A stretch of 64,000 nt of DNA from Chionoecetes opilio. Its lineage: Eukaryota > Arthropoda > Malacostraca > Decapoda > Majidae. Below the pieces are notes generated by a model, which was not told the DNA's origin, ran no database searches, and saw only the letters and a program-made list of their open reading frames with translations. The stretch spans positions 151,542 to 215,541 of the forward strand of contig JACEEZ010015310.1 in NCBI GenBank assembly GCA_016584305.1, given 5' to 3'. The translations under genes were made by a program, and so were the position numbers. Shown here piece after piece: positions 1 through 10,790 of this stretch. How positions within the stretch are numbered: the stretch's first letter is position 1; each line of letters opens with the position of its first letter.

Positions 1-1150
1 AAGTGTAACACGTCTATTTGTTTGAATGTAAGAAATTCTAACGGATGTGATGAGACGGTGCCGTGTCACCATGATGGTATGGTGTGAGGCGGACGATGTG
101 GCGCCGTGATGGGTCTTGGTCTTGCTTGGTGCACCGTGTGGAAGACTTTTGTCCCGTCTACATCTACCGTTGCAGCCTTTTTACTAGCACTCTTTCATAC
201 AGTTTCCTTATCCGTAGAGGTACAGGGGTGAGGATTGAGGGGTCGAGGTGGTACAAAGGCCTATGCTGTTTCCTATCCCACCTTGCTTATCACTGTAGCG
301 GCGCTAACACAAACTCACACACGCACCTGCATCGGCTTAGGCCACCCCCCCCGTCTGGGAACAGGATTAGTGGGTGACCTGACGCTGACCTGACTTGTCC
401 TCGCTGACACAACTGCAACACCAGCCAGGTAATTCAGTCAGCCACAGGACACACATAGACACACACACCGCTCACCTCTAATCTCCACGTTGTACAATGA
501 CTCGATGGCAAATAAACTACAAAGCCACGACGCCCTTTCTCCATCCTTGTGTGTATAGACAGACTCTCCAATATACTACACCTCCCTCTCACCGATCAAA
601 CTAAAAAAAAACTTTAACACGCTCTTTGATTCACTATTCCATTTATCAACAATACTAAGTCTAGCGAAAATTCCATCACCATTTTCTGCCTCCCTTCTAT
701 CCTTCCAACTGTTGTGTCAACTTGTGTGGCCCGAGTCGAATGCGGGTTAAGGCGACATCTAATATGCGGGATGTTTGTCTTTTCCATGGGTGCGGGGATG
801 ACTCTGAGCGGTAATGACCCATGGTGGGTGCGCGGAGGGCGTCGCCGAGTGAAGCATCCCTGGTGAAGCGGCAGACCTGAGATATCAGACGTTTTACAAT
901 GGAGAGCAGCAGAGGGGGGTGGATGATGTTTACATCTGACACGGCCATCTTGGCAGCAACAATCGCTATCTTGTTGCCCCAGCTCTTGTTTTCTCTTAAA
1001 CTCCAACCTTTTCTTAGTATTATGCATTACTGTTGATAACACAGTTACTAATTTGTGCTCAGTGGACTACTGCTCAACACAGATCACTCCAAACCCCTTA
1101 GTAATACACCACCGGCTGTTCTGCATTCTCTGCCCGACCTCTCATGCGCT
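1..1150. other. unclassified non-coding stretch
   Basis: No recognisable gene or element. Open frames here are short, overlap on both strands and carry no motif I know. The stretch at about 780-960 is GC-richer than its surroundings and could be an eroded repeat, but nothing supports a specific call. Confidence 0.4.
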
Positions 1151-1350
1151 AATATGGCCGCATTAGACGCAGGGTGAACTTTGCATTCCTTTTTAAGGGA
1201 AAAAACTGCGTCTTATGCGCCGGCAAATACGGTATATTGCTAGGAAATTTCTACCTCAAAAGAGGTCCGAATAATGTCAAAGTCCGATTAATGAGAGTCC
1301 GAATACGAGAGGTTTTACTGTACTTCCTCAGTACTTACCTGTTACAAGTA

Positions 1351-2141
1351 CAGGGAGGTCCCGAAGATACGAGCAGTTAGGTTCCACCTGGCATACTCGT
1401 AAAGCGAAATCTCGTATAACGAAACACATAACTAATGGTAAAATATAGGTTTGGTTCCAGGACCCCATCAATTTAAAAAAAAAGAAAAAAAAGAAAAAAA
1501 AGAAGTTTTTCAAGCTAAAATAAACTACGTATAGCAAACACAACAAACACACAGCGTCTATATTACCCACACTGTACTACCTATTCCTATTCTGTAGAAA
1601 AAGCAATCTGAAAGAGAAAATAGCACACAAAATAACATAACTGCACATTAATTAAACATAAAACATGCATAACAAGCAAAAAAGACGTTGTAATGTAGGG
1701 GACGCCGCGTGATACAAGAGAAGGTAGTGTAGCGGTCCCAAGGCTGGGGCCGCACACCTGCTAATTACCCCTAAAGGTCAGGCCACGCCATATGCTTAAT
1801 TACTCTTCAGGTCACACCTTGCTAGGGGTGACCTGACTGCGGTCCCAAGGTTGGGGCCGCACACCTGCTAGTTACCCCTAAATGTCAGGCCCTGCCATAT
1901 GCTTAATTACCCTTCAGGTCACAGCTTGCTAAGGGTGATCTCACTGGGGTCAACCAAATCCCCCTTTGTCCAGCCCGGGAGTTGTAGGGCGCGCATTTTG
2001 AACTTGATAATTTTACTCACCCCAGTTTGAATGTCGTATCATTGGATTTTCGATCTCGTATATTGAAAATAGACCCTAATTTACACATCTCGTATCATCG
2101 GATTCTTGTATACCGAATGCTCGTATAAAGGGACCTCCCTG
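1351..2141. mobile_element. pogo/mariner-type non-autonomous element, complete
   Basis: A 791-bp element with terminal inverted repeats starting CAGGGAGGTCCC at the left end and the reverse complement at the right end. It is flanked on both sides by TA (1349-1350 and 2142-2143), the target site of Tc1/mariner/pogo transposons. It has no transposase frame. Inside are two tandem copies of a roughly 107-bp unit beginning GCGGTCCCAAGG at 1732 and 1839. A second copy lies in the opposite orientation at 10222-10790. The terminal pattern and TA duplication are seen directly; the superfamily assignment is inferred from them. Confidence 0.75.
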
Positions 2142-2490
2142 TATTTCAAATACCATAAGACATTCAAATCAACTACGTAATCTGTCCTCACGCTGGTATG
2201 TTTACATTCCCCCTTTTGGAGGCAGATTGCCGCGATTGCCGCCAACAGCGCCATCTATCATCTGCTAGTGTTGACGCATCATTTACCACTAGGCTGTCAC
2301 ACGTATCTTAAGCTCTTTTCAGTCCTGGAAATGATCACCCATGGCGAATTCATCAAAACTATTTACTAATACTATCGCATACAAGCTAAAAGTTATACGA
2401 TACGCAAAGAAAATGGAAACAGACCAACAGAAAGACTCATTTGGATCACCGCTGGGAGAGGCGGTGGCCTAGTGGTCCGCCCCGAGCACA
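2142..2490. other. spacer with a possible tRNA-type promoter box
   Basis: No coding signal. Around 2452-2475 the sequence TGGCCTAGTGG fits an RNA polymerase III A box on the plus strand, as in tRNA-derived SINE heads, but no B box follows before the LINE tail begins. The rest is unclassified. Confidence 0.25.
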
Positions 2491-2554
2491 TGTTGTTGTT
2501 GTTTTAGGGCTGCGAGGATCCCTTGGGGAACACTATGAGCCCTGGTGTTGTCCT

Positions 2555-3361
2555 CAGGGCTTAAAAACAAAATTATTTTTCAAACGGTTCGTTCCGATCA
2601 GAAACAGTATTATTAAAGTTTTGTTTTTCGTTCCTCCTCCGAACATAACGTTCCTGAACCAGTTAGAAAGAAATGAAAACTGGTTAGAATGTTATTCTCA
2701 AACCATGTATTGAAATTGCTATTAGCCCTAATAAGTAATAATGCCTATGACTACATTCTTATAGATGGTAATAAAGCCATACATTTCATGGTGCACAGTA
2801 TCCAACAAAATCAAACCCTTAGATGTCTTAAGAACTATATTATTATACGACTTAAATAAGGCAACACATTTACATATACAATACAGGAAGCATAGTGTAG
2901 GAGTATGAAATCTCAGTTGCCGTAAAGTAAAGACATGAATCACCAAATTATCTATTAATATTATATATGGCAAAATATAAATAAATTTGTAATATCACCA
3001 ACCCACTAATTAAATAAACCTAATCAATGAAATCAATGAATACATGTGGTACTCCAAGGACTCGAACTTAGGACACTCGCACCGAAATTTGGCGCACCAA
3101 GCATTAGGCTATGAACACAGTTAAAAGTTGAAGCACATACTACTGGTATAACACAGGCTACTGGAAGTGAAAATGGATTATTGACCAAATATGGCATGGA
3201 ACGAAAAAATAACGTTATTAACCAGTTACAGGAATAATAAAATAGCGTTTTTGCTCCGGAACAGTAAATGTGATAACGTTTTCGTTTCAGTTTTTGTTCC
3301 GAAGATAATTTTGTTCGTTTCGGTTTTCGATTTTGTTCCCTTAAACAGTTTCAAGGCCCTG
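2555..3361. mobile_element. hAT-type non-autonomous element
   Basis: An 807-bp insertion bounded by an exact 8-bp target duplication GTTGTCCT (2547-2554 and 3362-3369). The ends are imperfect inverted repeats starting CAGGGC. The subterminal zones carry several GTTCGTTCCG/CGGAACAA-like motifs. An 8-bp duplication and CAG...CTG ends are typical of hAT transposons. No transposase remains, so it depended on a relative for movement. It sits in the 3' UTR of a LINE on the minus strand. Confidence 0.8.
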
Positions 3362-3378
3362 GTTGTCCTATGATGCTA

Positions 3379-3725
3379 TCACAGGCGTGGTAGTTGACCT
3401 GTCTTCCTCAGGAAGGCACAGGTGAGGAGGATAACGGCATGTTGCCGGGAGGGGAGATCGCCAGCCGCCGCCAGCAGGGTGGGCAGGTCAAAGGTGGTGA
3501 CGTTCAGGGCAAGGAGTTGAGACTGTAGCACTACACGGTGGGAGTGGAAGCGCGGACACTGCAGCAGAAAGTGTTCAATAGTCTCCGGGAACATTCATGC
3601 ACCAAGGGCAGTAAGGGTCAGGGGACAGATGGAGGCGATGCAGGTGAGCCGTGATAGTCGTGTGCCCCAAGCACATGGCTGGCCGACAGTGGCCGACTGG
3701 CCGTGCAGTGATGTAAACAAACCTC
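3379..3725 (-). pseudogene. LINE ORF2 C-terminus (zinc-knuckle region)
   Basis: The minus-strand frame 3379-3594 reads PETIEHFLLQCPRFHSHR and ends in KTGQLPRL. This is the conserved His/Cys C-terminal region found after the RNase H domain in I/Nimb/jockey-superfamily LINEs. Upstream, a second frame continues the match (CLGHTTITAHLHRL) to about 3725, so at least one frameshift separates them. The reverse transcriptase is absent; this is a 5'-truncated dead copy. It was recognised by motif only. Confidence 0.65.
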
Positions 3726-3759
3726 CCCTGTAAACGCGGCGGTACACTCACGCTTACTA

Positions 3760-3995
3760 ATCTCTTTTTTGAGGGCTGGGAAAGTGATTGATGGTGTTCA
3801 TATGTCAGACTATGTCCTCCAGATGTTGGACTCTGGATCTATTCCTCGTTACATTGAAAAATGTAAGGAAATAGGGAATATAGATCCATTTAACATACCG
3901 CAGCACAAATGGAAGGACATCATGACTGCTTGGTGGCGATCTTCCAGGCTTATTACGCCAGTGATATATACCACTACCTTGTGAACTTGAAAAGT
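3760..3995 (+). pseudogene. fragment of a YqaJ-exonuclease-type dispersed ORF (N-terminal region)
   Basis: The plus frame contains DPFNIPQHKWKDIMTAW. After a frame change it continues DIYHYLVNLKS, immediately followed by GTACGT, a plausible splice donor. This order resembles the N-terminal part of multicopy invertebrate proteins that carry a SWIM zinc finger and a YqaJ-like exonuclease domain further on. Neither of those domains is present here. The call rests on remembered similarity of a short stretch and could be wrong. Confidence 0.35.
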
Positions 3996-4694
3996 ACGTA
4001 TATTTAATCACTCTACCCATGTCTACAATTCTTAAAGACTAGTCAATTCCCACTGCAGTTTAATACACAGTTTAATCACTGCAAACGTAGTAATAATAAT
4101 GAGCTGTAGCTACTACTGTGTGCGTGAGAGGAACGGTGACTGTGGTGTGCGGGAGCGGAGGCCGGCGCAGAGAGCCTCGCCCAGTCGCTTACACAATCAG
4201 TGAGTACTGAGGGTGGCGTGCTTGCTTATACCCCGATTGATGATGACATTTATTTATTTAATACTAATTTGTGCATGGTGCTAATTCATTTATCAGAAAA
4301 TGAAATATATCAATGGAAAGCTAATCCAATTTCGCTTCTACTAATGCAGCCCATTAACTCTTTATTATAAAAATCCTAACTGCACCACCACGGCCAAGGG
4401 CCAACCATTACAGCTCCTCGAAAACAGGGACTACCATCCCATCCCTGGAGGTCACTGCCAAATGGCGCTATAGGGAAAAAAAAAAAAAAAAAAAAAGTGT
4501 ACAAAGCAGCGCGAAACTCGGGGAGATAATGAGCAAAAGTCGGGATGGTAAGAATTTAGGACTCAGCGCGAAGCTCGAGGATCGCGAAACTCGCATAGCG
4601 TGAAACTCGGGAGAGTACTGTAGTTAGAGGACAGAAGGGGGCATATGCTGTTCGCCTTTCTGAACACAAGATGATGGAATGAAGGGAAGTGGAG
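3996..4694. other. unclassified stretch with a mariner-like end
   Basis: Contains an A-run at about 4477-4496. Near 4507-4622 are several copies of a GCGAAACTCGGG-like motif, ending GAGAGTACTGTA, which looks like the right end of a pogo/mariner element. No matching left end or gene was found. Confidence 0.3.
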
Positions 4695-6060
4695 AATCTA
4701 ATTGAATGAGTTGAAAGGTTATGATTTTGTTGGAATAGGAGAAACAGGGTGGCATGATAAGATACAGTGGCAGGAAGGTGGACGGCTAGGCATAAGAGGA
4801 AGGAAAGTAGGTGAGAAGACGGGTGGAGGAGTTTGTGTTATAGTGAGGGAGAAGGTAGGAAGGAGGGTATCGGAGATGCACTTCCAGGAAGAAACAGTAG
4901 GTAAGTTAAGAGTACAACAAGGGAGACATAATCACAGTCAAGGATCACAGATGTGAAGGAAGAATGGTGGGTGACTGTGGTGTATATAGGTGTTGAAAAG
5001 CGTGCAGAAAACAGAAAACTTTATGATGCATTAAAGAAAACTAGCAGGAGGGTTGGACAAATGAAATGGACACTTATGGGTGATTTCAATGGAAACAGTG
5101 GACCATATTCAATGGAAAATAGTGCACCAACAAACATTAATGAACAGGTGCTATTGGATTTTACAGAAAAGGTAAATTGAACAATTATGAATTGGGAGCT
5201 AGAAGATCCAGTGATGTGGAGGGATAGAGGTGTGGAATCAGCAATAGATTTATAAACGTAAACACAGAAGTAGATAGATAGATATTATAGTTTTAAGGCG
5301 CCGCAACTGCGGGGTTATTGACGCCTGCTTACAAAAGATACAGTAAAAGTAACATTAAAAAACAAATTTTAAGATACTGTATAATCAAAATATTTAAAAT
5401 AACAAAATATATAAAAGAACAATAGAAACACATAAGTAATGAAACTAGAAGTGCATATATGGAAGAATAAGGAAATAGATATTTCAGACCCTATAATGAT
5501 AAAATTTTGTGTGTTGAAGATAGGACTAAGGTACAAGTGTTGAAGACAGAATGGAGGACTAAATGGAGGATAGTCAATGCTGCCCGGGAAGAGTACAGCC
5601 AAAAACTGTTTGATAAGTTGAGTAGAGAAACTGAGAAGAGCAGTAGGTCTATGGAAGAGTGGGATCATGACGTTAAAACAGTAATGATGCAGGAGGCAAA
5701 GAATACTATAGGAAAGAAGATATACACAAGGGGAACATTTTGTAAAACATAAATAGGAACATCTACATAAATATGATAAGAGGGAAGAGGTACTGAGGAT
5801 GATGAAATAAAGTTAATAATAGAAGGATAGTGGAGTAAAGTAATTAGAAAGGATATGGAAGTAGAGGGAATGGATAACATTATGATTTACAATGATAGGA
5901 ATTAAATTGTGGATGTAGGAATTGAGCTAGGGGAAGTAGAAAAGGTAATTGTAGAAACTAATAATTGGTATACTAAGGCAGAAAACGGCAAAGCTGCGGG
6001 GACAGATGGAGTCATTGGGGAATTTAATAAATCTGGAGGGGAAAATGGTAGTCAATCAAT
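4695..6060 (+). pseudogene. decayed non-LTR retrotransposon, endonuclease and start of RT (LINE family 2)
   Basis: Consecutive plus-strand frames carry the landmarks of an APE-type endonuclease (VGIGETGWHDKIQW near 4735, GGGVCVIVREKVG near 4830, LMGDFNGNSG near 5075). A linker and the start of a reverse transcriptase follow (NGKAAGTDGV near 5985, the usual lead-in to the fingers). Frameshifts and stops interrupt it throughout, and a 153-bp LINE tail is inserted at 5273. The RT core after about 6060 is missing. The style matches the RT pieces at 25.7-26.95 and 31.9-32.26 kb on the other strand, so I treat them as one family. Confidence 0.6.
5273..5425 (-). mobile_element. 153-bp 3' tail of the I/Nimb-type LINE
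   Basis: Minus-strand 3' UTR fragment nearly identical to the 3' ends at 42146 and 43444, including the AAGGCGCCGCAACTGCGGGG block. It is flanked by a 13-bp target duplication with one mismatch (AAACACAGAAGTA at 5260-5272, AAACACATAAGTA at 5426-5438). It is a severely 5'-truncated insertion into the decayed LINE family 2 copy. Confidence 0.75.
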
Positions 6061-6079
6061 TAGTAGGGGAGCCCGCTGG

Positions 6080-6560
6080 ATTTCATTTACACTTTTGGGA
6101 ACGAAAGGTTTGATGGTTTTGATCTGTTGCTACATATAGGGGAATGAAAGAAAACATTTCTTAAGTGCAGCATTCATGGGGTTTAGAGGGAGCAGGCCAC
6201 CAAGCCCACCCAAAAAGAGGTCTTCATTTACACTTTAGAGAACAATGCTGAAATTAACATGGATCAATACCAGTATACTACTGGATTAAAATATACAACT
6301 TAAGAAAAAAAAAATTCCGGGAGTTCCATTTAAGAAGGGTCTTTGTGGAGGGTCAAAGAGGGCCTCAATTACACTTTGAAGAACAAAGTTGAAACTCATA
6401 ATGGTGGTTGCCCTTACATAACTTGTCCAAAATACAAAACTTAAGAAAATATATTCGCTGGCAATTTTGCTTAAGAAGGTTCAGTTAGGATCAGGAAGTG
6501 TTCAAGATTATATAAGGTTATATTTCACTTTGGAGAACAATGCTTAATTTCACTTTGCTC
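6080..6560. repeat. degenerate ~145-bp tandem repeat, four units
   Basis: The motif TTTACACTTT..GAACAA recurs at about 6084, 6226, 6369 and 6523, each time followed by a similar block and preceded by GGTC/GAAGG-rich sequence. Units are diverged, with many substitutions. No coding potential is evident. Confidence 0.5.
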
Positions 6561-7078
6561 ACATCTTTTGTATCACTAATTAGAAATACAGTGGTGCACC
6601 AAGTTACGCAGAGTCTTGGTTCGCGATTACAAGGTTTCATGGTACCTCTAAATATTCCCCGTTTCAAGTTGCGTGCATCTAGCTATACATGAAGTTTCGC
6701 GTCGCAGTCGAGCGTTTTTTTTTTCTACCACGACGCCTGCACAGTACAATCACGCCAAACGCAGGTAGAAACACCTAGAGTTGCATGCATAAACACGAGG
6801 CGCTCACAACCTCACAGAGTGCAATCACGCTCGGGATTGTATAAACAAACTCTCACCTTGAACTTGATCTAGAGTTGGGAGTCACCCAGCGATGGGTCTT
6901 CTGCAGTCACCGTGCTGTGCAGTGCACCATGTGGTGCTGTTAGAGGTAGGAGGGGAAAATGGAACCCTTAGTTTTGCTTCTGTCACGACCCTGAACTATC
7001 GCTACACGCTAAGCACTCGTACGCAATGGTAATCCTCACCTCAGCCATGGTACTTGAAGGATACACTATCTCAATATA
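6561..7078. other. unclassified stretch with a pogo-like left end
   Basis: At about 6590 the sequence TACAGTGGTGCACCAAG, followed by repeated TCGCG/TTACGC motifs, resembles a Tigger/pogo terminus. No partner end is seen. The remainder to 7078 is unclassified. Confidence 0.3.
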
Positions 7079-7080
7079 TA

Positions 7081-8352
7081 CAGTCGACCCTCGATTTACC
7101 GGACCTCGGTTTAACGGACTTCAGATTTAACGGACTCAATTTGCGTGACAAATTTGCGGGCAAGAATGGCATGCCAGACCGCTTATCGCCGCTCGAATTG
7201 TCAACTCAACATAATATATTATTTTCTAATTTCATTTTGGAATGCTTGCGTTTTAAGGAGTTTTGATGTATCATATATTAAGATATATAAGGAAGGAACC
7301 TGTGTTGCTAGTGATTTAGTGGTAGAAGGGGTTTATTGTTTAAAATAGTGATTATTAGTGTTATGGGGTGGTCGCTGCAAGACTGTCTCCCTGTCACCTC
7401 AACACCTTAAATCACCCTTATTTAAGGTGACTGACCTAAATAGTGACACGTGTATAGAACAGCTCATCACAACCATATAATATACATAATAATGAGCAAT
7501 AGTAATGATAATAAGCAATACCTTTGACAGCCCACGCCTGTGTCTGGTTTGTTTGTTTTTCTTCTTCTTCTTGTGACCTCTTCTGCTTAGGATCGCTTTG
7601 TAGGTTTGTCAAGTTCAAGCTCGAGCTTGAAACATATCTCCTACTTTGCCACTCTGTAGCCCTTTCTTTAGTTTTCTTTCTTTTCCATTTTTCTTTTATA
7701 TTAGTTTTGATCATTTGTTTATCTTTCACTAGCCAGACGGTGAGAGAAAATACCAACATATTAGGGATAACTCATCACTTTACGGGAGACTTTTTCTTCT
7801 TTTTTATCTCATTTTGGGGTGATTATAATGTCTCATGATGCTGCTGCTGCTGCTGAGCGCCTTGCTTGTATTTTCATATCTTTACTCATATGTATGAATA
7901 ATAGCCATTAAAATGTGATTATATGTCTACATTCACCTAGAATAATGATATTTCATAGCATACCAAGCAGTAATGAGCGAGCCTGGATACTTACTACCTC
8001 TCCTAATACCAGTCCCGAACAGTTGTGGGCGAGTGTGCCAATCCCTGAGATCAGCCAGTCACTGTTTACCTCCCAACATAGCTACACGGTCTGGTTGTTT
8101 GTGAATATTCCTCATTTATTTCACAGCGTGTAGGAGCGTACCAAATCCAGCATGTAGCGCCAGTCACTGTTTACCTCCAAACATAGCTACACGGTCTGCT
8201 TTGTGTTTGTGATGATTTCTCATTTATTTAAAAAAAAATCCAGTTTTTCCTGTATTTTCACACCCTTGGGAAAATACCCTTGCTCTAACGGACAATCGGC
8301 TTTAACGGACCACTTCTCCCCCCTTTTAGTCCGATAAATTGAGGGTTGACTG
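7081..8352. mobile_element. Tigger/pogo-type element, 1272 bp, no transposase
   Basis: The left end reads CAGTCGACCCTCGATTTACC and the right end is its imperfect complement (TTGAGGGTTGACTG). Both are flanked by TA (7079-7080 and 8353-8354). Subterminal ACGGAC/TTAACGG repeats occur at both ends. Its middle holds a nested LINE tail at about 7548-7730. No intact frame for a DDE transposase is present. Confidence 0.7.
7548..7730 (-). mobile_element. 3' tail of LINE family 2
   Basis: The minus strand matches the segment 25705-25840, with the same encoded string RRYVSSSS and a terminal GAAGAAGAAG run. Both copies keep this frame recognisable. It lies inside the Tigger/pogo element and must be younger than it. 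Confidence 0.5.
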
Positions 8353-8536
8353 TATATATATATATACTCGTAATAATGTATAATATATATACACAACCCT
8401 CGTTTTCCCGGACTATTAGGGGGGAGCACTGGTTCGGTAACCACAAACGTCCAGGAATCGCAACAGTCCGAGGCCATTACCCACCCCCGGATGTTTATCC
8501 TACTCTAGTATTTACTGTCCAGCAACCATCAATATC

Positions 8537-9495
8537 CCCGCTATGGGTTAAATAGTGGGCAGCCTGGGGTTAATCCCTACAGGGGGTTCTGCGTCCCTGG
8601 CCACGGTGAGCAGTAAGGCCAATCCCTGACATAGATTTGTTGGGGGGGGGGGGGGGTTGCAACCCTTCCCTGTAAAAACTAAACTAGCCACAAACATAGT
8701 ACAGAGTCGCTGGAGGTCCTGGTGATGGCTCTCGAGGCGCTGCACGAGGAGGCAAAGCCTTTGGGACTTGAGGTCTCCTGACTCAAGACCAAGGTCCAGG
8801 TGTTTGGAGACTTACTAGATGAAGCAGTACAGTCTGTTCATGCATGTGGCGAGGACATTGAGATCTTGGAAAGTTTTACATACCTTGGTAGCGCAGTCCA
8901 TAATGACGGCGGGTCACGTCAAGTAGTCTTACGGCGGATTGGCATAGCCCACGGTGTTATGGACTCGCTCAGCGGGTGTATTTGGCGTTGTCGGTACCTG
9001 TGCAGGAGGACAAAGATCCGGATCTTCAAGTCGCTTGTGATCCCTGTCTTACTCTATGGTTGTGAGACATGGACACTAAATAGTGACTTGAAGAGACGAA
9101 TCAATGCCTTTGGTAATAAGTGTCTTCGCAGAATCATGGGGTATCGCTGGGATGATTACGTGTCAAATCAGCGATTGCACCGTGAGACTGAATCGAGGCC
9201 TATTACCTGCATAGTCCGTCAGCGCCAACTTCGGCTATATGGGCATGTGGCACGCTACCCTGAAACCGATCCTTCCCATCGGGTTGTATCTGTAAGAGAC
9301 AATCCGGCGTGGAGGAGGCCAAGGGGGCGCCCACAAGGCTCGTGGCTGGGGCAAGTTGATGTTTCTTGTCGAGAGCTGCTTGGTATGGGAAAGGAGCCTG
9401 CATGGGAACACGCGCGTAGTGACCCCCGGGAGTGGCGTCGTAGGGTGGGCGAGGCAACGCGCCCCCCGGCGTATGCCCCCAATGATTGATGATTG
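8537..9495 (+). mobile_element. RTE-like LINE copy 1, 5'-truncated
   Basis: A 959-bp insertion with an exact 13-bp target duplication AACCATCAATATC at 8524-8536 and 9496-9508. The 3' end is a short TGAT/TTGA repeat rather than poly(A), as in RTE-clade elements. Homology to the other RTE copies starts only at about 8701. The first 164 bp (8537-8700, with a run of 14 G at about 8642) is unlike them, yet lies inside the target duplication. It may be the element's 5' end joined by internal deletion, or a sequence captured during integration. Confidence 0.85.
8701..9489 (+). pseudogene. RTE reverse transcriptase C-terminal half
   Basis: The frame begins within the RT thumb region (SLEVLVMALEALHEEAKPLG). 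It meets a TGA at 8779-8781, then runs open for about 235 codons. Landmarks: ILESFTYLGSAVHNDGG, VLLYGCETWTL, FGNKCLRRIMGYRW and RQRQLRLYGHVAR, the standard C-terminal series of RTE/CR1-type LINE proteins. The frame ends AYAPND just before the terminal repeat. Catalytic RT motifs A-C are missing, so it is inactive. The TGA replaces a TGG (Trp) codon kept in copy 2 and is shared with copy 3. Confidence 0.85.
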
Positions 9496-9532
9496 AACCA
9501 TCAATATCAACTACCCCGGACTTTTATGTCAC

Positions 9533-9672
9533 TTTGTTGTTTTTATCGCTGCGAGGATCCCTTGGGGAACACTATGAGCCCTGGTGATTTCCTATGATGC
9601 TATCACAGGCACTGTAGTTGACCTGGGGCCAGATGCTGAGAGTGAGCTAGGGTGCCCTATCCACTAGGGCGC
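9533..9672 (-). mobile_element. SINE-like element with a LINE-derived 3' tail
   Basis: On the minus strand the 5' part reads GGCGCCCTAGTGGATAGGGC, a good A-box context of a tRNA-like head. The 3' part (about 9533-9634) matches the tail of the LINE at 2491-3400. It runs from the bases encoding the last LINE codons (GGTCAACTAC) through GATCCTCGCAGC to a short T/A-rich end. A clear B box is missing. A tRNA-like head joined to a LINE tail is the usual SINE design. The shared tail is observed; the RNA polymerase III origin is inferred. Confidence 0.45.
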
Positions 9673-10219
9673 CTGTGGTAAGGCAAACTGCCCTCCCACC
9701 GCTATGCTCAGACGAGAATGCCGCCTTAGTGGCACCGCTAAAGGCGCTGAAAACTAAGGCACGGTCTGACCATGCCTTAGTGAGCTGCTGTTGGCCTTTG
9801 ACAGACATTCATCTTCTGTTTAGAAGGCAAATACAGCCTTGTTTCAGTTCCTACAACGTAACAATTGGTGTTTACGTAATAATAGTGTTGCAAGGTGTGT
9901 ATGAATCGATCGTGGAAGACTAAATGTGGCACTAGGGTGTTAAATGCTGGCAATAGAAATGTTGTGTGTTGTGTGTTGGGCGGGCGGGCGGCGGGCGGCG
10001 CGCGGCGGGTGACTGCATGGCCATGCATGGGTGTGTGTCACCGAGGGTGCTTTTCCCGCACTAAAATGTTGTACTATTACACGGTATTATCATACTACCA
10101 GATGATATTTAGGACAACTGAACATACCATCACTTCACGAGACATTAGTGCATATCATGAATGTATAAAAATTACAGTTAACTATACCTATAAGATAATG
10201 AGAGCAAAATGAAATCGTG
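9673..10219. other. unclassified stretch
   Basis: No recognisable gene or element. A GC-rich simple region (GGGCGGGCGGCGGGCGG) occurs at about 9979-10006. Confidence 0.35.
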
Positions 10220-10221
10220 TA

Positions 10222-10790
10222 CAGGGAGGTCCCGTTATACGAGCATTCGGTATACGAGAATCCGATGATATGAGATGTGTAAATTAGGGTCTATTTTCAA
10301 TATACGAGATCGAAAATCCAATGATAAGACATTCAAACTGGGGTGAGTAAAATGATCAAGTTCAAAATGCTCGCCCTACCACTCCCGGGCTGGACAAAGG
10401 GGGATTTGGTTGACCCCAGTGAGGTCACCCCTAGCAAGCCTTGACCTGAAGGGTAATTAATCATATGGCGCGGCCTGACATTTAGGGGTAATTAGCAGGT
10501 GTGGGGCCCCAACCTTGGGACCGGTCAGGTCACCCCTAGCAAGGCGTGACCTGAAGGGTAATTAAGCATATGGCGCGGCCTGACCTTTAGGGGTAATTAG
10601 CAGGTGTGCAGCCCCAGCCTTGGGACCGCTACACTACCTTCTCTTGTATCACGCGGCGTCCCCTACATTACAACGTCTGTTTTGCTTGTTATGCATGTTT
10701 TATGTTTAATTAATGTGCAGTTATGTTATTTTATGTGCTATTTTCTCTTTCAGAATGCTTTTTCTACATAATAGGTAGTACAGTGTGGGT
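10222..10790. mobile_element. second copy of the 1351-2141 element, truncated
   Basis: Starts CAGGGAGGTCCC after TA (10220-10221). It reproduces the first copy in reverse orientation, including the repeated 107-bp unit, until ACAGTGTGGG at about 10788, where RTE copy 2 begins. The missing end does not reappear after the RTE copy, so the insertion was accompanied by a deletion or the element was already broken. Confidence 0.7.

Larger units (their letters stand above)
2491..3730 (-). mobile_element. 5'-truncated LINE 3' end, interrupted by a hAT element
   Basis: Read on the minus strand, the last coding exon of a LINE (3379-3725) is followed by a short 3' UTR. The UTR continues after the hAT insertion (2555-3361) to a tail of AAC-type repeats near 2495-2505. 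The same 3' tail is present at about 9533-9634 fused to an unrelated head, see the SINE-like entry. Removing the hAT and one copy of its 8-bp duplication rejoins the 3' UTR. Confidence 0.65.
8394..9530. mobile_element. probable pogo-like fragment split by RTE copy 1
   Basis: Left part ACAACCCTCGTTTTCCCGGA (8394 on) and right part CCCCGGACTTTTATG (from 9513) look like the subterminal zone of another Tigger-like copy. RTE copy 1 with its 13-bp duplication separates them. The ends are not cleanly defined. Confidence 0.3.

Noticed and set aside
614..1042. 142-codon minus-strand frame
   Set aside because: No recognised motif, no supporting signals, and an overlapping 83-codon alternative frame; insufficient for a gene call.
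2440..2480. A complete tRNA gene on plus
   Set aside because: Only an A-box-like stretch is present; no acceptor pairing or B box follows.
9660..9680. A functional tRNA on minus
   Set aside because: A box only, fused to a LINE tail; better explained as a SINE-like element.
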